Source of the DNA: Sistotremastrum niveocremeum HHB9708
Taxonomy: Eukaryota > Basidiomycota > Agaricomycetes > Sistotremastrales > Sistotremastraceae
Assembly: GCA_001630475.1 (NCBI GenBank)
Contig: KV419417.1
Span: 74,174 to 138,173, forward strand
DNA: 64,000 bases
Direction: 5' to 3'
Below are positions 1 to 10,814 of the stretch, in pieces. Under the pieces are notes generated by a model. That model was given only the letters and a program-made list of their open reading frames with translations, searched no databases and was not told the DNA's origin. A program made the translations under genes and the position numbers. Within the stretch, counting starts at the first letter, position 1. Each line of letters opens with the position of its first letter.

Positions 1-429
1 TGCCAGTGCGAGAAGGCCCAGCTGCGCTTCCCGCACTATCCCCAATAGGGTTAGTCCCTGCGTCGGCTGGTGCGTTAGCGCCAGCGGTGGCAGTTCCTAC
101 GGCCCTTTTTCTAGAGGGTCCGGCCATATACGATATAGCAGCTATGCTAGTTCAAAAAACTGCAAAGTTTTATATATCTTGGTTCACGCGGTACAGAACT
201 TGACAAGCTTTATTGCTATCGAGTTGTACAGGTGAAAAGACTTGCGCTTACATAAGCACAAGTCGGACTTAAGTACGATTACAATTATTTGTATCTATTT
301 ATAGTCATTTATTAATATATATATTCGTTTATCACGAATATATAGCTATACTAGGGACAGGGCCCTTACAGTGCGGAACCTTGAGTAACAGTACACTTGC
401 ATGTCTTGCAGTCGTGTTGAGCGTTGTAT
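1..429. other. Unassigned left edge
   Basis: No gene is supported here. A 65-codon open frame at 6-203 is low-complexity (Ala/Pro/Val-rich) and has no recognisable domain. An AT-rich perfect hairpin lies at 318-344 (11-bp arms, 5-nt loop), downstream of the minus-strand orphan gene that ends at 430, so it could be part of that gene's 3' region. The plus-strand text at about 361-373 reads like a CACTG-type transposon end facing left, but one end alone is not enough to call an element. Confidence 0.3.
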
Positions 430-3400
430 TTAAATAATATAGCCTATGTCAGTTTGAACCGTCAATAAATCAGTCGCACTTCGATCTGTTCTGACCTGTG
501 CTGTAATGATATGTGTACGATTGGATGGGGAAAGGACCGGCATGTTCATCCGGGGGTCGTTGATACCTGAAACATTGAATCCTTCGACAATGATACGCAC
601 GGTTGTGGATCCTTTGAGTTGCAGGATGTTGAAGATTCGGCCAGCAAGCACCTCTGAGGTCTTCATATCGATCAATAAAGGTCGCCAATCGGATTGCAAA
701 CTGTTGAAAATGCTCACCGCGTTGTCCTTGAAAAATATCCAGGACTGCGTGAAGCAGGGATCTCCTGATTGCGCCACGACAAACTTGCAATGGTCCCATT
801 TCCGCTGGGCCTCTGCTTCGCTTGCCACAGGATGAAGATCTTCACTCCATAAGCGTCCCATTCCCTCTTTCCAGTCAACCGGACGCCTCGCTTTCTTGGA
901 TAACAGTTTGACGGATCCTTACATGTACAAGATTAGTTCGGACTGATTTTTAATCGAAATCACGTAGACTCACCTGGGCCAAACTTTGCCGGGCTTGCCC
1001 AGCCAATTCTTCTTTGAAGACTGCGTTCAGTGTTCATGAAATTGCGGATGGCATGTCCGCACTGAACGTAAGTCCCGGCATTGTTCTTCCACCATCCTCC
1101 GCTGAGCTGATGCTTAACTCTTTCCATATCCGCTGTTTTCACTGCAATATCTCGACTTGGAGAATTGTGGTTGGATAGGATGCTGCACATGCGGAAGATT
1201 GCATTCCAGCATTCGAAAACTTCGGTCGAGAAGATGACAGCGGGTCCGAATCGTTTGATGTCGTCTTTGAGGTGAGTGAATTGATGCAGTTTGACCTTGG
1301 TCAAGATTTTTGTTGGGTCAATCATGGACCATATGTCAAGCGCATTGTCCACGAGAACTTGAAGATCGTCCTGCAAAGAATATCCTTAGTGATGGCAAGC
1401 GACAGCGTCATGTGGAACGCACAAGATACTGGTCAATATCGTCAATTTCTGGATACCATAGCAGTGCGCCGAGTTCAGCGGTGGCCTTCCACAAATCAAA
1501 GCCCTTTGAATCGCAAAGATCTTCGTGAAAATGGAAAGCTGCCAGTTGTTGCAGTGACTTGAAGTGCTTGCCAATGAGGGAATTCTTGTAGCGAAGAATG
1601 TATCGCGCTCGAAGCGCGGGAATTGTGAGACCGTCAACATTGGAGCTCTGCAATCTGGTGGCAAAGATTTCATCCTTTTTCTTATCCCAAGGGTCTGTGA
1701 GCTTGAACCAGGCATATTTATCGTCTCCGAGAAGCTTTGAGTGCAAAATTTCCAGCGGAGTGTCCGGATGAGGATCCGCTCCTGTTTTTGAAATGTGAAC
1801 AATTATCGCAAAGGAAGTGTTGAGCGAACCTTGACAATTCATCAGACAGTTGTAATGATCTCCAGGTCTCAAGGATTCCCGCAGTGCTGGGAATCACCGA
1901 TCATCACTCATTAGCTCTGCTGTCCGCTCAGCTTTTGAGCGAAGAGAAAGTAGACTCACGAGAATTTTCGGGAAGTGCTGCATATCGTTCGGGAGGCTGG
2001 GTGACAACCCATTTGAGAACTTGCTCTTGGATATCTTCCTTGATCTTCTGCTTGAATGCTTTGCGAGCCTCGCCTTTCAATTTGTTTCCTCTCAGGTCAG
2101 GGTGGCGGTTCGGCGAATCTTGTGCGGTGAGGTCTTTGAACATGGCGGAGGATTTTTCCAGCATCTGCTTAATCCAGATTTGAGCAACTCTGTCCTTGAT
2201 CCCAGTATCGGTTTGTATACGCTCGACAGCGGCTGCAACACCCAGGGCTGCGGCTGCAAACTGCTGATGGATGATGGCAACGGTGTCAGTTTGCGAACGT
2301 GGGACACCTGGCTAAAATGCAATCAGCGGATGCCGTATTTCCACTCAAAGTTTGACTGACTGAAAAATGAGCGTGATAGCCTTCATCAGTTTCTTTTTCT
2401 TCGATAGTCCCGCCCATGAGATCCCGTCGGCAGCCGTGATTGTCACCAGCATGGGAACAAAGCTCTTGAGCTTGCGGATTGTCTGCTGGAAAGAGGTGAG
2501 GATGGACTGAGAAGATAATATCCTGGCCAAGCTGGCAGTCAAATGCCGGATGCCAACGCCCATTACTTCAAGATTGTATGAATTTGATAATCGGTCATCA
2601 GAGGAGGGGTCAATAACTTACAAATCCTCCATCATCCCTTCAAACTGCTCCAAAGCACAAGTATCAGGACTTGTTGAGCAGAATCGAATAAAGTATTCTT
2701 GAGCGAGTTTGGCGTGAGGTATACTGAGGTTGGCCAGATAAATATTCGTGTGAGCATTATATTGCTTGCTTCGATTTCCGGAAACATCATCTGCCCAAGG
2801 CATGATGCGAATACTGAACGCTGGCTTGCCGTTTGCGATTTTTCTAATGGGGTTAGGCATGCACTCTGCCCACTCCAGCGATGTTTCTGGGGAATTGGGA
2901 AAAAAATATAAAAGCCTGGGCAAACCCAATGGTCTGTGCACTCACCGGTGAACCTGGGAGGTCCCTGAACATTTTTAATGTCCACAAGATTATACTGAAG
3001 CTCTTTAGCTGGAATCTTTGGTTTGGTACCCGTCTGAACATGAAATATATGCGCCTAATCACACGGAGTCGGTTAGCCGATCTTATCGGAAAGCATAGCG
3101 CGACTTGTGCCAGGTCAATAACTCCGACTTACTTCACGATCTTCGACAACAGGATAACACTCGGCATGGACGACATTCTCGACGACCAGCCATCTGAGAG
3201 GAATGACGAAGGTCCCGTCTCGCCGAAGAGCAAGCTCGTTGACGTAAAAGTGCCGATATGGCGCTTCCTCCCAATCTGCCCACATTGGTGTCAGCGCATC
3301 GCCATCAACCTCCTTCAACCACTTGTCTGCTTGAAATGTCTCGGAGACCACCTTTGTTTCGACGGGATACAAGTTCAAGTGAGGCCGGACCATTGGATTG

Positions 3401-4267
3401 GCAAAGTCCAGAGCAAGGAGATCGGCAGCATGGTTCATATGATAGGAGTGCCCCAGCGCTGATAAGTGTTCCTTGGGCTTCAGTCCCATCTGCCTCGTGA
3501 GTTCTGCTTGTTTCTTTCGCAATCTCTTGAGCGAAGGCACACCCTTTGCCCCACAGATACGCATTGCCCAGATGAACAATCTCATCTGATCGTCGGACAG
3601 CCGTAAGCGCGGTAGATTGTCCATCAAATCAAGTACGAACATCTGTCGAGAAGTAAATCAAGGTATGCAAATGTGATTAAGAGGACGACTGACCGGCAAT
3701 GATCCATGAGGTGCCCAACGATCATCCTGATCACAGGTCTCGTCCTCATCAAACCCACTGTCTGCATCAGAGCCCCCGTCTTCGTCTTCGTCCAAACCTG
3801 CAATGGAGACCAATCATTAACAATTTGGTTACATGTTGAATCAACAGTTTAAACGCACCCAGTTGGTTCAGCAATTGACTAACGTTGGTAACACCTGGAT
3901 CCTCTTCGACGTCCGACTCCATGCAATCCAAAATCGCATATGGATCTGTCTCCAAAATGTCCATCTCCCTTTCCAAATGTGACCTCAATGCCTCTCTTGG
4001 GTCAACTCCCGCTGAAAAAGTCACAGGATTTCCATCGAGATCCAACATTTCGTCGTCGTCTTCAAAGTTCAACCAATACTCTAGTCTCTCGCGAGGATTC
4101 TCCTTTCCTGCATCACTCTCATTATCTGCATGATTGAGGTGCTGAGGAAACGAAAGCACAGCCGGCTGCGCTGGTGGCATGACATCATCAGGTATGTTCT
4201 TGTTCGACGTTTCCTGTGCTGCCAAGAGAGCATCGGCAAGTGCTTGCTTATGCATTGCAGTTCGAAG

Positions 4268-7200
4268 TAGGGCTCCTAACGGTTCGGATCGGATCGGTTC
4301 CGGTTGGAAAACCGGTCAAAACCGTGCCTCAGACTATCGATTCGAACCGCTCGGTTCCAAACCGCGGCAAACCGCGGCCATCCGCGGTTTGTGAGTGCGA
4401 ACCTCCTGTAGAGCACCGTACTTCGTAGTCTACATGTAATACATTGTCGTTATCACTCTGATTGCCTCTTCCGTTTCCTTCCTCGTTCGCCTCCCCGTCC
4501 CATCCGCTTTTGAAGCAGAATGATGCTTCTCGTCACCATCATCTCCCGGATTGTTGACTCGCTGAGGGATGCACGGCGCAGCGATACCAGGTCCCTCCCG
4601 ATGCTGAATGAGCGTTCAACGCTGACAGACGAGCCTAGACCGATGTTAGAGCAGTTCCTGGCAGCTATAGTGGCTTACCTGGAATGGCCAAGAAATCTCG
4701 TGCCATCCTTGCAAGACGAGGAAATTCCTTCTTATTCTTCTTCCACCATTCCAACGGATTTACTTTCTTGGCTCGACCTTCACGGAGATATGTCTTGATT
4801 TCATCATCTTCTTCCTCGACCGTTGGCTCGTCATCAGCAAATCTTGACTCCATTAATTGTTCAAATTCATTGAGTTCCCGTGCAACATTGTTGACCTCCT
4901 GACGTGACTGCGTGGCGCCAGCGCTGTATTCGGTGTTGTACGTCTTGACGAAGGACTCATGACATCCTCGCACCCATTCTTCGCAGAAAATCTCTTCGTT
5001 CTTTCCGTTCTTGAAAAGTACGTCCTTGAAATTCGGGTCTAGTACTGAACAAACAGTCAACATTAGACGAAGCTAGCGGAAGGGCACATAAAACTTACGT
5101 GTTGCAAAATAGTAGTACTCGGTCTCGGACGATGCTCGATCAAACCACTTGAGAAGTTTGTCTCGGCACGCTGCAATGCCGGCAAGAAGAGAAGGGTTGG
5201 CGAGAGCGGTCGGAGAGCTTTTGATCGTGTCGAGAAAGTCTACAAGTGAGACGAAGGCGTTCATGGAGGAGCTGAGGGTGGGTTTGGAGGTGGTCGACAT
5301 AAAGGTAGATGCCCGTTGGAACATCTTGCTTTGATGAGATGACGAATAATGCGAATTGAAACAACGAGCGCACCTTTAACCATCCACACAGCACCTGCGC
5401 CAAATTCCATTCCGCCTTGTCCAGCTGATGTTGTGCGAAGTAGGGGTGATTAGCATCCTGGCACACTGCATCAACGACCTGAACGTGAGATCAAATCCGT
5501 TAGCAATGGAAATAAATGTCAGCAAAGACAGACGCACATCCCGAAGATCGATAGCACGTTCGATCATCAACATTGTCGAGTGCCAGCGAGTGACCACATC
5601 AAGTATCAGGCCCCATACCCGGGCCTTATACTCTTCCTTCTTCTCTTTTGCTTTCCGCTTGCGTCCTTCCTCCAATTTCTTGAGCGCCGCTTTGAAGAGC
5701 TCGTATCGTTGAGGACTTGAACGAACAAGCTTTGAGATACTACGAATCTGGAGCACGTCGTGAGTAATGTATACCAATCATAATCACAGAATCTCACCTT
5801 TGAAATAACCGTTGCGGCATTTGGTGGCTCTCGTATATTCGGTTCAGAGGTTGTCGGTGGTGTTGGCGTAACGGTGGGCTCGTCTCCGCCGGACTCCGAG
5901 ACTAGCTTCTCGGCCTCTTCTTGCGTCATCGCCTCTGCATCGAAGACGGATTCCTGAGCATCCTCCTTTGAGATGACTTTGATGGTGGTGAGAAAATCGA
6001 CGACTGCGAGATGGATGATGTGGGGTAGGCATCTGATGGTGAACTTGTCCGGATCGACTGGTTCGTCTTCGTCGAGGTCCATGCCCAAATTGAAATCATC
6101 AGAACCGTTGCCGGCCTCCTTGAGTCGCTGGATGCGTTCTTTGTATACGGGAGTAAGTTGCCGTGCTATCTCTTTCATCAAAGTGCCGTTGTTGCTTGCA
6201 TTGTCGGCAGTGAGTGTTAAGAACTAGCCAATTTGACTTGTGAGAATGTATAGGATCAAAGAGATGGCTACGCACCTGTTCGACAAGCCCCATATCATCG
6301 AGAGCCGACATGAAGGTCCCACCGAGATTCTTCCCCTCATGCGCCCCATGCAACCCTGCAAAATCGATCATGCATTCTTCTAATTCCCAATCCTCCGTGA
6401 TCCAATGCCCGATTATTGACATGAACGCAATCCGATTCGGCGAGGTCCATGCATCTGCTGCAAAAGCGACCTTGCCGATGTCTTCCCCCTGAATGCAAGG
6501 CGCTCTTCAGTAAGCACAAACACGGAGGCATCTTGGTATGCAGACTGACCTCGAAGTATTCCTTCATCCAATCCTTCAGGTCCGTGCTGAGCCTATCGAT
6601 TTTGTTCTTCAGTTGATCAGCGCCGACCAGTTTCTCGCGGAGATGAGGTCGATTATAGCAGATCATATCAAGAAACTCCGCGGACTCGATCTCGGTGAAC
6701 GGTCGATTCTTGACGATGATGTATCGCATAATCCTCTCGTAGAACTCGTCGAGGTCGAAGGACTGACATGGTGATTCAGACGACGTGAGAGTCAAGTTAA
6801 GGTCGGTTACATAATCGGCTACTCACCTCTTTCAGCCACGACTTCAGACCCTCTCCTTTGGCTGCAGCGATACGTCCATTAGCTTCATCGTCGGCTCGCA
6901 TTGCTTCCTTCCAGATACCGGAGTGTTCTTTTTCCATGTGAGAATTATAGTTTGAAGTCGATCCCTGAGTACTTTTGCTGACTGTCCAAGGACCGCCGCG
7001 AGCACAAGTGCCATTCGTAACCCCACAACTTAGATTGCACGACACCAGCTTTCCCCCATCGTCCTCTTTAACGTTTGACACTGAAAGAAAATGGTATACC
7101 AAAGCTTTCTTGCCTCGAAAATGTTTGCATTCGGCGGCATTGTTTTCCTTCGCTCGGCCCTCCATCTGAAGACGATGCTCCTCCAACGCATTGCCGGTCT

Positions 7201-8266
7201 CAACTCTCAGAAGCTGGATGTTCGACTTCTTCGATGGCTGTCATCTTCAACTTCGATTGCCGAGGCTTCTAAGATTGAAGAATAAGTATTAACCTCTACA
7301 TGTGTCTGCCGGTGGGACTGACGATTACTGCCGTTCTGATTCTGATTTTGATCATCAGGTGGGGCACGTGAGGCGCTCGTGCTTGAAGTCTGGGTCTGTG
7401 TTGCCTCGGCGGTGGATGTCTGTGCGGTCCCCGTACCGCTGTCATGGGTCTTTGTCATTTTTTGTCAATGTCGAACCGTGCAGATGGTACGTACCTTGAC
7501 TTCTTTCTCAACCTTTTTGTTTTCTCTTTACTCTTGTTGGAGGCCCGTGGCTGCACCACAACTCCGGTTCGTTTTTTCTTCCAATTAGGATCTTGTGGTG
7601 AGACACCGGTGCCACTACCGCTGGCTGTGGGAGTCGAGCTCCGTTCTGCATTGATAGCGGCCAGGTAACCGGTTATATTTTTGTTCCTTTTACCTCGGCC
7701 TTGCTCAACATTTTCTGCTGTAGTGGTGTGCTCCGAAACGCTTCCTGTTGCAGCCGGAGGTGGGGATGTCTCAGATGTCTCAGACCCAGACTCTGAGTCA
7801 TCCACAGTCCTGGGTCTCTTCGCAGGCGGAGGGTCACCCCTTTCTGAGGTTTCGGTGTCGGAATCAGACATTGGTGAGCGCTTCGAGGTCTAGGAGCTGA
7901 GGATGTGATGAAAATTTGTGCAGAGGAAAGAGCACAACAATAATAAACAAAAGGCCATGGTTTATGCGCTGCCGCATAGTGTAGACAAATGTGAAGTATA
8001 TTATATTACAGAAGGGAGTCTGAAATATCAACTTCAACTTGAGAATGTGCCAGGGAGCACGTACTAACACTATCCGAGAGCAGAGAAGCGGCTTAGACGC
8101 TTCGTTGATAGCGCGCGTCTCGGAGGTATTACGAACCGCGGCTAGCCGCGGATGGCCGCGGTTGCGAACCGTCGGTTCCGAAACGCCTCCGGACTCAAAC
8201 GGAACCGGCATCCGATCCGCCAAAACCGTCGGTTCGGTTCGGCTAGCCGAACCGTTAGGAGCCCTA
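4268..8266 (-). mobile_element. hAT-superfamily DNA transposon, complete ends and 8-bp target duplication
   Basis: Both ends carry the perfect 20-bp inverted repeat TAGGGCTCCTAACGGTTCGG. The element is flanked by the direct repeat GTTCGAAG at 4260-4267 and 8267-8274, the 8-bp target duplication expected of hAT elements. Beyond the 20-bp tips, about 150 bp at each end are imperfect inverted copies rich in GGTTCGG and CCGCGG motifs. Three CCGCGG sites lie at 4362, 4372 and 4382, and three at 8136, 8146 and 8156, at matching distances from the tips, which suggests subterminal transposase-binding sites. It encodes one multi-exon transposase on the minus strand. Length is 3,999 bp. Identical terminal repeats and an unmutated target duplication suggest recent movement. 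Confidence 0.95.
4453..7871 (-). CDS. hAT transposase
   Basis: A multi-exon minus-strand gene (at least eight exons by eye) filling most of the 4-kb element. It starts with a Ser/Asp-rich, basic N-terminus (MSDSDTETSERGDPPPAKRP) and continues through a BED-like Cys/His region (7186-6797, with CKHFRGK, SCNLSCG and SHMEKEH). Next comes a helical region containing AEFLDMICYNRP, then the hAT catalytic-core signatures RCLPHIIHLAVVDF (5606-6181) and TRWHSTMLMIERAIDLRDV (about 5.5 kb). The penultimate exon (low boundary 4679) has LDPNFKD and ends in FLAIPG. The last exon (4453-4634) has SSVSVERSFSIGRDLVSLRR and SESTIREMMV, the conserved hAT C-terminal dimerisation region. The stop at 4453 follows a basic tail. 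It appears intact, so the element is probably autonomous; the exact exon count is not certain. Confidence 0.85.
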
Positions 8267-8475
8267 GTTCGAAGATGGCCAGGTTTGGAAGTCTTCAACA
8301 TAACAAAGTCTTGCGAAACACTGCTCGCCGAACAAAGGATACATCGAATTTTTTTTGGATTATCCGGGAGTACCTCAAAATCTCCAATTAATTCAGTGTC
8401 AGTTTTGCGTGTCAAATGTTGAGGGAGATGATACTCACGTGGATCTTTTGAATTTGCAGAACGTCGAGGGCCCAT

Positions 8476-8702
8476 TTGTGACAGAAAAATCGCTGAGTCC
8501 CGATGGGCCGCCCTAAAGTGCCCCTGGAACTCCGCCGCAAAGTTCAACATCCCTTGTTCCACTTTCACACAATCCCCTCCTTAAAATATTAATCTCCAAT
8601 TAATCTCCTCATCCTTTGGTTAAATTTCACTCTGTGAGCCTTCGTTTTTGACCTTATATCCGTGCATGCATCTCAAAGATCCGTCCCAGCTTTTTATTCA
8701 GC
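8476..8702. promoter_or_regulatory. Shared 5' region between two divergent orphan genes
   Basis: A 227-bp space between the start codons of the large minus-strand orphan gene and the 344-aa plus-strand gene. It is AT-rich near 8580-8610. No clear TATA box can be assigned to either side. If the large gene starts at the upstream ATG (8568), the space shrinks to 134 bp. Confidence 0.45.
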
Positions 8703-10041
8703 ATGACCGACTGGCGAGCTGCCGCAGAAGGTCCTTCTTCTCCAATTGAACAGAGCGGAAGTGTTTCGCCTCCTCGTTCTTCATCGCCCTCCCCTCTGAG
8801 CACCAGCAACACTTTTTCGACGACCAGCAGCGAACACGAGGGTGATGATGGCGCCTCGGCGACTTCCTTTGCCACGGCAACCAAACGTCCACGCACCGAC
8901 TCTGTCGGGCTTGTGCAATTCACTGATCATCAGGCCCGCCGATTGAAGTTAAGCACTGACGACATGAATAGTGTGTCTCGAGCAATCAAAGTAAGTACTT
9001 TTTGGCCTCGCCTTTGTTCTGAGCCATGTTGACATCGTCGGTCAACTCAGTGGTCGTTGGAGGAAAAGCAAATGTTCATCATCGCCAATACCGTCTCTCT
9101 TCAAAGCCAACTTCAGGTGATTACCAAGAAGCTGGATGACACTGTCAACGCCAAGGCTGGCTTTACCATCCCAAAAACCCTTGAGGTGGGTAACAAATGC
9201 GCGCTTTGGGCGCTTTTAACTCACAATGTATTTCCAGGACAAAATCGATGTCTGGGTTTGGAAGATCATCCTCTTGCCAACCCTCCCAGCATATCAAGGA
9301 GTGGCGGGTCCGACCCCGAGATTAATTGTGAGTTTCCGGCTCATTCTGTGAACAATTCTGACCTTGATCCAGGACATGATCAAGACCCACAAATGGGGTT
9401 TCAACCCAAAGCCCGAAGATTCCAAAGCCCACTGGAAGATAGTGACCAAAAAAGTTCAAGATCAATTCACTCAAGCTCGCTATGCTATCAAACAGCAGGT
9501 ACGGCTCCTGCCCTCCCTTCCTATTGCGTCCACACTGACATTCTTCAAGATAATGAATTCTTTTGGTGCTCCTGCTTCCGCAGAAGATCCGACAATTGTC
9601 GGCAATCTGGGAATCGGTGATTTGTGCACCAACCTCGCCCGTGTCAATCCCGAGGCTCAGATCGTGCCTGACGCTGCACTGTTAGCCCGCGTGGCGTTCC
9701 TGGTGAGGACCTCTTGCATGACCGGTGACTGTTTACTGATTCAGTTGTACCAATTTCAGCGTTCCGAAATTCTCAAGAACAAAGAGAGAGACGCGTGGGT
9801 TGTCATTGACGGGGAGCTTGAGAAGATTCGAGAGGCTTTCGGGAAGAATGAGGAAAAGATGTCCAAGTAAGTGAACTGGTTTTGTAATCAACAGCGTCAT
9901 GCTTACGCGCAAGTCGTCAGAATGTTCAAGCGGCTTCTCAAAGAGGATCGCAACACTTACGGAGAGTGCGATGTGACTGCAATCCAGAAGGCGGCAGAAG
10001 GCCAACGTGCAACGCTGAACACCACCGAGGCAGCAGCGTAA
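8703..10041 (+). CDS. Agaricomycete orphan protein (344 aa), divergent partner of the hAT-split gene
   Basis: Seven exons: 8703-8990, 9051-9185, 9238-9327, 9373-9498, 9550-9702, 9745-9866 and 9921-10041, all with GT-AG borders; total 345 codons. The N-terminal 70 residues are Ser/Pro-rich and contain KRPRTDS, a possible nuclear signal. The rest is helical and resembles a multicopy uncharacterised Agaricomycete family; diagnostic blocks are WGFNPKPEDSKAHWKIV, DLCTNLARVNPEAQ, DAALLARVAFL and MFKRLLKEDRNTYG. It starts 227 bp from the oppositely oriented large orphan gene, so the two may share a promoter. I recall both families only as lineage-specific, repeated hypothetical proteins. A role in a mobile unit is inference; no catalytic motif is visible. 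Confidence 0.8.
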
Positions 10042-10209
10042 AAGCCTCGGGGAGCTTTACATTCTTTATTTCGATAGTTTAACGTAGTTTTTTAGCCTCC
10101 AGTAATAAATTCGATTTTTATAATGAATATGTTCTGATAATGAGACAAAAAAGGACCCAGCACAAACAGTTTTCATAGACTCAACACCATCTCAGCCCGA
10201 TATGAAATT

Positions 10210-10407
10210 GATATCATACAATATCTACTGAAAGTCTCACAGCAGAGCGGATATCAGAGGAGACGAAGGCGAGGGTCTCGTGTGATATCGCCTCGAAAGG
10301 ATATCCCCTGAGTTTATGATCCGACATCAAAAAGTCTCGGCCTGATATCAGGCGGTATTCGGAGCGGAATGCTCGGAGAGTCTCGCGCGGGATATCAATC
10401 CGATATC
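10210..10407. repeat. GATATC-rich degenerate tandem repeat
   Basis: Seven GATATC palindromes occur in 198 bp, at 10210, 10250, 10284, 10300, 10344, 10391 and 10402. They sit in four degenerate units, each starting with a GTCTC-type box (near 10233, 10275, 10333 and 10380) and followed by one or two GATATC sites, with unit spacing of roughly 42-58 bp. The repeat lies just downstream of the 344-aa orphan gene. No coding role is convincing. It could be a protein-binding array at the edge of a mobile unit, or a relic satellite. Confidence 0.65.
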
Positions 10408-10814
10408 CGGCAGGAACGGTGGTGTACCGTAACAGCACTACGTGTCACGGTACTACTTGGACAGGTAACTAAGTATATACAGGTGCGACTTTCATTGACT
10501 TTCATTGAATATCATTGACTTTGCTAGCTCCGCGTGTATAACTCATCGCGAAACACGGTTCCCCTCAAGTCTGACTGAAACTGCAAGATTCCTACGTTTC
10601 ATTATCAGGCGGCTCGATTTTCTTGCTCTGGCCTTCCTATTCTAATCTCTTGCGTCCATTGCTCAGGCTTGAACTGTCCAACAAAATAAGCCGTGCGCCA
10701 GTCGCGTCGGACGCGTCGTCGACTCGTCGCTAGACCTGTTTCTCGTGGTAGCACGAGAATTTCGGGGGGAAAGACTTCAACGACTGCGTATATCGGATCG
10801 TATAGAGAAATATC

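Larger units (their letters stand above)
430..8475 (-). pseudogene. Large multi-exon Agaricomycete orphan protein, split by a hAT transposon
   Basis: The coding sequence runs 8475-8275 and resumes at 4259 down to the stop at 430; 4268-8266 is an inserted hAT element. Frames along it carry blocks I recognise from a multicopy uncharacterised Agaricomycete family: LPRLRLSDDQM and PMWADWEEAPYRHFYVNEL (3115-3642), DDVSGNRSK (about 2.8 kb), ADNPQAQELCSHAG and EEKETDEGYH (about 2.4 kb), TPLEILHSKLLG (1408-1872), and RFGPAVIFSTEVFECWNAIF plus SPSRDIAVKTAD (960-1376). Short introns separate the frames, and a possible donor lies near 8440. The N-terminus has a CxxC...HxxxxxH finger (CILC ... HLRTAMH). 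The insertion falls exactly between the two histidines, and the flanking codons are in phase once the element and one 8-bp repeat are discounted. The interruption therefore looks like the only obvious lesion and probably a recent one. Function is unknown; the high copy number of the family suggests a mobile-element cargo or domesticated gene. An upstream ATG at 8568 is an alternative start. Confidence 0.75.

Noticed and set aside
318-344. AT-rich 11-bp hairpin
   Set aside because: Such hairpins arise easily in AT-rich DNA; eukaryotic genes do not use intrinsic terminators, so it is not called as one.
361-373. Possible CACTA-type transposon end (text reads towards CACTG on the minus strand) at the left edge
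   Set aside because: Only one putative end lies in the window, with no partner repeat, target duplication or transposase.
430-10440. Terminal inverted repeats around the two-gene orphan module
   Set aside because: A weak match between GTAACAGTACAC near 391 and the reverse complement near 10430 has too many mismatches.
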